Assembly: GCF_948329515.1 (NCBI RefSeq)
Contig: NZ_CAOJCN010000001.1
Location: forward strand, 124,001-188,000
DNA from: Cohnella rhizoplanae
Lineage (GTDB): Bacteria > Bacillota > Bacilli > Paenibacillales > Paenibacillaceae
Length of the DNA stretch: 64,000 bases
Direction: 5' to 3'
The stretch's first letter is position 1. Every line of letters begins with the position of its first letter. The notes beneath the pieces were generated by a model. It saw nothing but the letters and a program-made list of their open reading frames with translations. It made no database searches and had not been told where the DNA came from. Shown one piece after another: positions 62,804 to 64,000 of this stretch. A program made the position numbers and the translations under genes.

Positions 62804-63814
62804 ATGACGCAGACGATGCGGGCGCTGGTCTATGAGGGACCTAGGCTCATGAATATGAGGACGGTGCCGGTACCGGAGCCGGCGGCGGGCGAAGTGCTGG
62901 TGAAGATCGAGCGGGTCGGCATCTGCGGCTCCGAGCTGAGCGGCTACCTCGGCCACAATTCGCTGCGCAAGCCGCCGCTCGTGATGGGTCATGAATTCGC
63001 GGGCACGATCGCGAGGACAGGGAACGGCGAGTCGCGATTCAAGCTTGGAGACCGGGTGGCGGTCAATCCGCTGCAGACTTGCGGCCGATGCAGGGACTGT
63101 CTGAGCGGCGAGGCTCAGCTGTGCCCGGACCGCATGCTGCTCGGCGCGCATTTGCCGGGCGCGTTCGCCGAATATGCGGTCGTGGCCGAGACCAACGTAT
63201 ACCCGATTCCGGACGGGCTGACTTTCGACCTGGCCGCGATGGCGGAGCCGCTGGCATGCGCCGTCCACCTGTGCCGGCTGATCGCGCTGCAGCCGGCAGA
63301 CCGGCTGCTGGTAATGGGCGCGGGACCGATCGGCTTGTTCGCGGTCGCGGCCGCGCGGCTGCTCGGTCTCCGCGAAGTGGTCGTGGCCGATCTGAATGCC
63401 GACCGGCTGCGCATCGCCGCGGAGCTCGGCGGCATCCCGGCCCATGGCGACGCCGAGATCGAGCGCCTGAAGCCGCCAGAAGGCTTCGAGGCCGCGGTGG
63501 ACGCCGTCGGCCTGCAGGCAACGCGGCAGCGCTGCGTAGCATCGGTCCGCAGAGGCGCGCGGATCGGCCTCACGGGATTGCATGAAGCGGACAGCGCGCT
63601 GCCCGTCAATACGATCATCCGCGAGGAACTCAAGCTGCTCGGGGCCTTCGCCTACGCGGCGCAGGACTTCGAGCAGGCGCTGCGGTGGATCGCCGACGGC
63701 AAGATCGACCTGATGCCCTGGACGGCGCAGCGTGCCCTGGACCAGGGGACCGAAAGCTTCGAGACGCTGATCGGCGGCCCCGGTTCGATCGCGAAGATAT
63801 TGCTTCGGCCATAA
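62804..63814 (+). CDS. Zinc-dependent medium-chain dehydrogenase (sorbitol/threonine dehydrogenase type)
   Basis: 336 residues. Catalytic zinc site from GICGSELSG and GHEFAGT; structural zinc cysteines in CGRCRDCLSGEAQLC; NAD-binding GAGPIGLFAVAAARLLG (about 170-186). Oxidises a polyol or sugar hydroxyl group. RBS AGGAGG; 11 nt after the dehydratase gene, so the same transcript. Confidence 0.92.
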   Translation: MTQTMRALVYEGPRLMNMRTVPVPEPAAGEVLVKIERVGICGSELSGYLGHNSLRKPPLVMGHEFAGTIARTGNGESRFKLGDRVAVNPLQTCGRCRDCLSGEAQLCPDRMLLGAHLPGAFAEYAVVAETNVYPIPDGLTFDLAAMAEPLACAVHLCRLIALQPADRLLVMGAGPIGLFAVAAARLLGLREVVVADLNADRLRIAAELGGIPAHGDAEIERLKPPEGFEAAVDAVGLQATRQRCVASVRRGARIGLTGLHEADSALPVNTIIREELKLLGAFAYAAQDFEQALRWIADGKIDLMPWTAQRALDQGTESFETLIGGPGSIAKILLRP

Positions 63815-63845
63815 TTTTATCCTTATTTGAGAGAGGGAACGATAA

Positions 63846-64000
63846 ATGAAGCTGGCGAATTATTACGGCGCCGACGGCGGCCGGAGGCTGGCCGTCCTGG
63901 CGGAAGGGCGGCTGCTGGATGTCGAACGCATGGCTTCGAGTTCGGGAGCGGCATGGTCCGCCCGGTCGACGGACGAGCTCATCGGCGAAGGGGAGACGGC
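63846..64000 (+). CDS. Fumarylacetoacetate hydrolase family protein (start only)
   Basis: Only the first 51 residues are in the window. The N-terminal MKLANYYGADGGRRLAVLAE resembles the small N-domain of FAH-family enzymes of the 2,4-diketo-3-deoxy-fuconate hydrolase type. RBS GAGAGAGGGA. Assignment rests on this short stretch and on the neighbours. Confidence 0.6.
   Translation, partial: MKLANYYGADGGRRLAVLAEGRLLDVERMASSSGAAWSARSTDELIGEGET

Overview
The window is a GC-rich stretch of a spore-forming, competence-gene-bearing Bacillota chromosome. The best fit is a high-GC Paenibacillaceae (Cohnella/Paenibacillus-like). The evidence is gpr, spoIIP and yqxA (sporulation), comER-comEABC, a T-box in front of leuS, AAGGAGG-type ribosome binding sites with frequent TTG/GTG starts, and a YesM/YesN pair. 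No tRNA, rRNA, transposase, phage gene or true CRISPR was seen.

The backbone follows the Bacillus subtilis order yqeG-yqeH-aroE-yhbY-nadD-yqeK-rsfS-yqeM ... comER/comEA-comEB-comEC ... holA ... rpsT-gpr ... spoIIP-yqxA. It is opened at several points: an MmpL exporter with TetR plus T-box-leuS (8.9-14.6 kb); an ECF sigma/anti-sigma pair (19.9-21.7 kb); a complete fatty-acid beta-oxidation cluster between holA and rpsT (23.5-36.0 kb); and a beta-mannan/manno-oligosaccharide utilisation island between gpr and spoIIP (38.4-50.2 kb). After yqxA the backbone order is lost: an HD-GYP protein, a Crp/Fnr regulator, a MutS2-like ATPase without an Smr domain, and at the right end a GntR-controlled sugar-acid catabolic operon that runs off the window.

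The fatty-acid cluster is organised around one FadR-like operator (about 26.0 kb). fadR-etfB-etfA lie to the left. fadF-fadN-fadA-fadE-lcfA-thioesterase lie to the right. Together they activate acids, run the beta-oxidation spiral and pass electrons through ETF and FadF to the membrane. The mannan island carries a YesM/YesN two-component system, two ABC permeases, a LacI regulator, an intracellular GH113 mannanase-like enzyme, a cellobiose 2-epimerase-like enzyme, a GH130 mannosylglucose phosphorylase and a solute-binding lipoprotein. TTGTTATC half-sites recur at three of its promoters.

The most unusual feature is five intergenic repeat arrays (about 8.35-8.91, 22.93-23.53, 37.75-38.29, 50.25-50.79 and 57.26-57.66 kb). 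Each has 8-12 units with a 50-52 bp period and a small inverted repeat in each unit. They belong to three sequence families: the first and last arrays share one, the second and third share another, the fourth stands alone. They lie at the borders where the ancestral gene order is interrupted, or between convergent genes. A similar but in-frame 42-bp repeat expands the linker of the MutS2-like protein.
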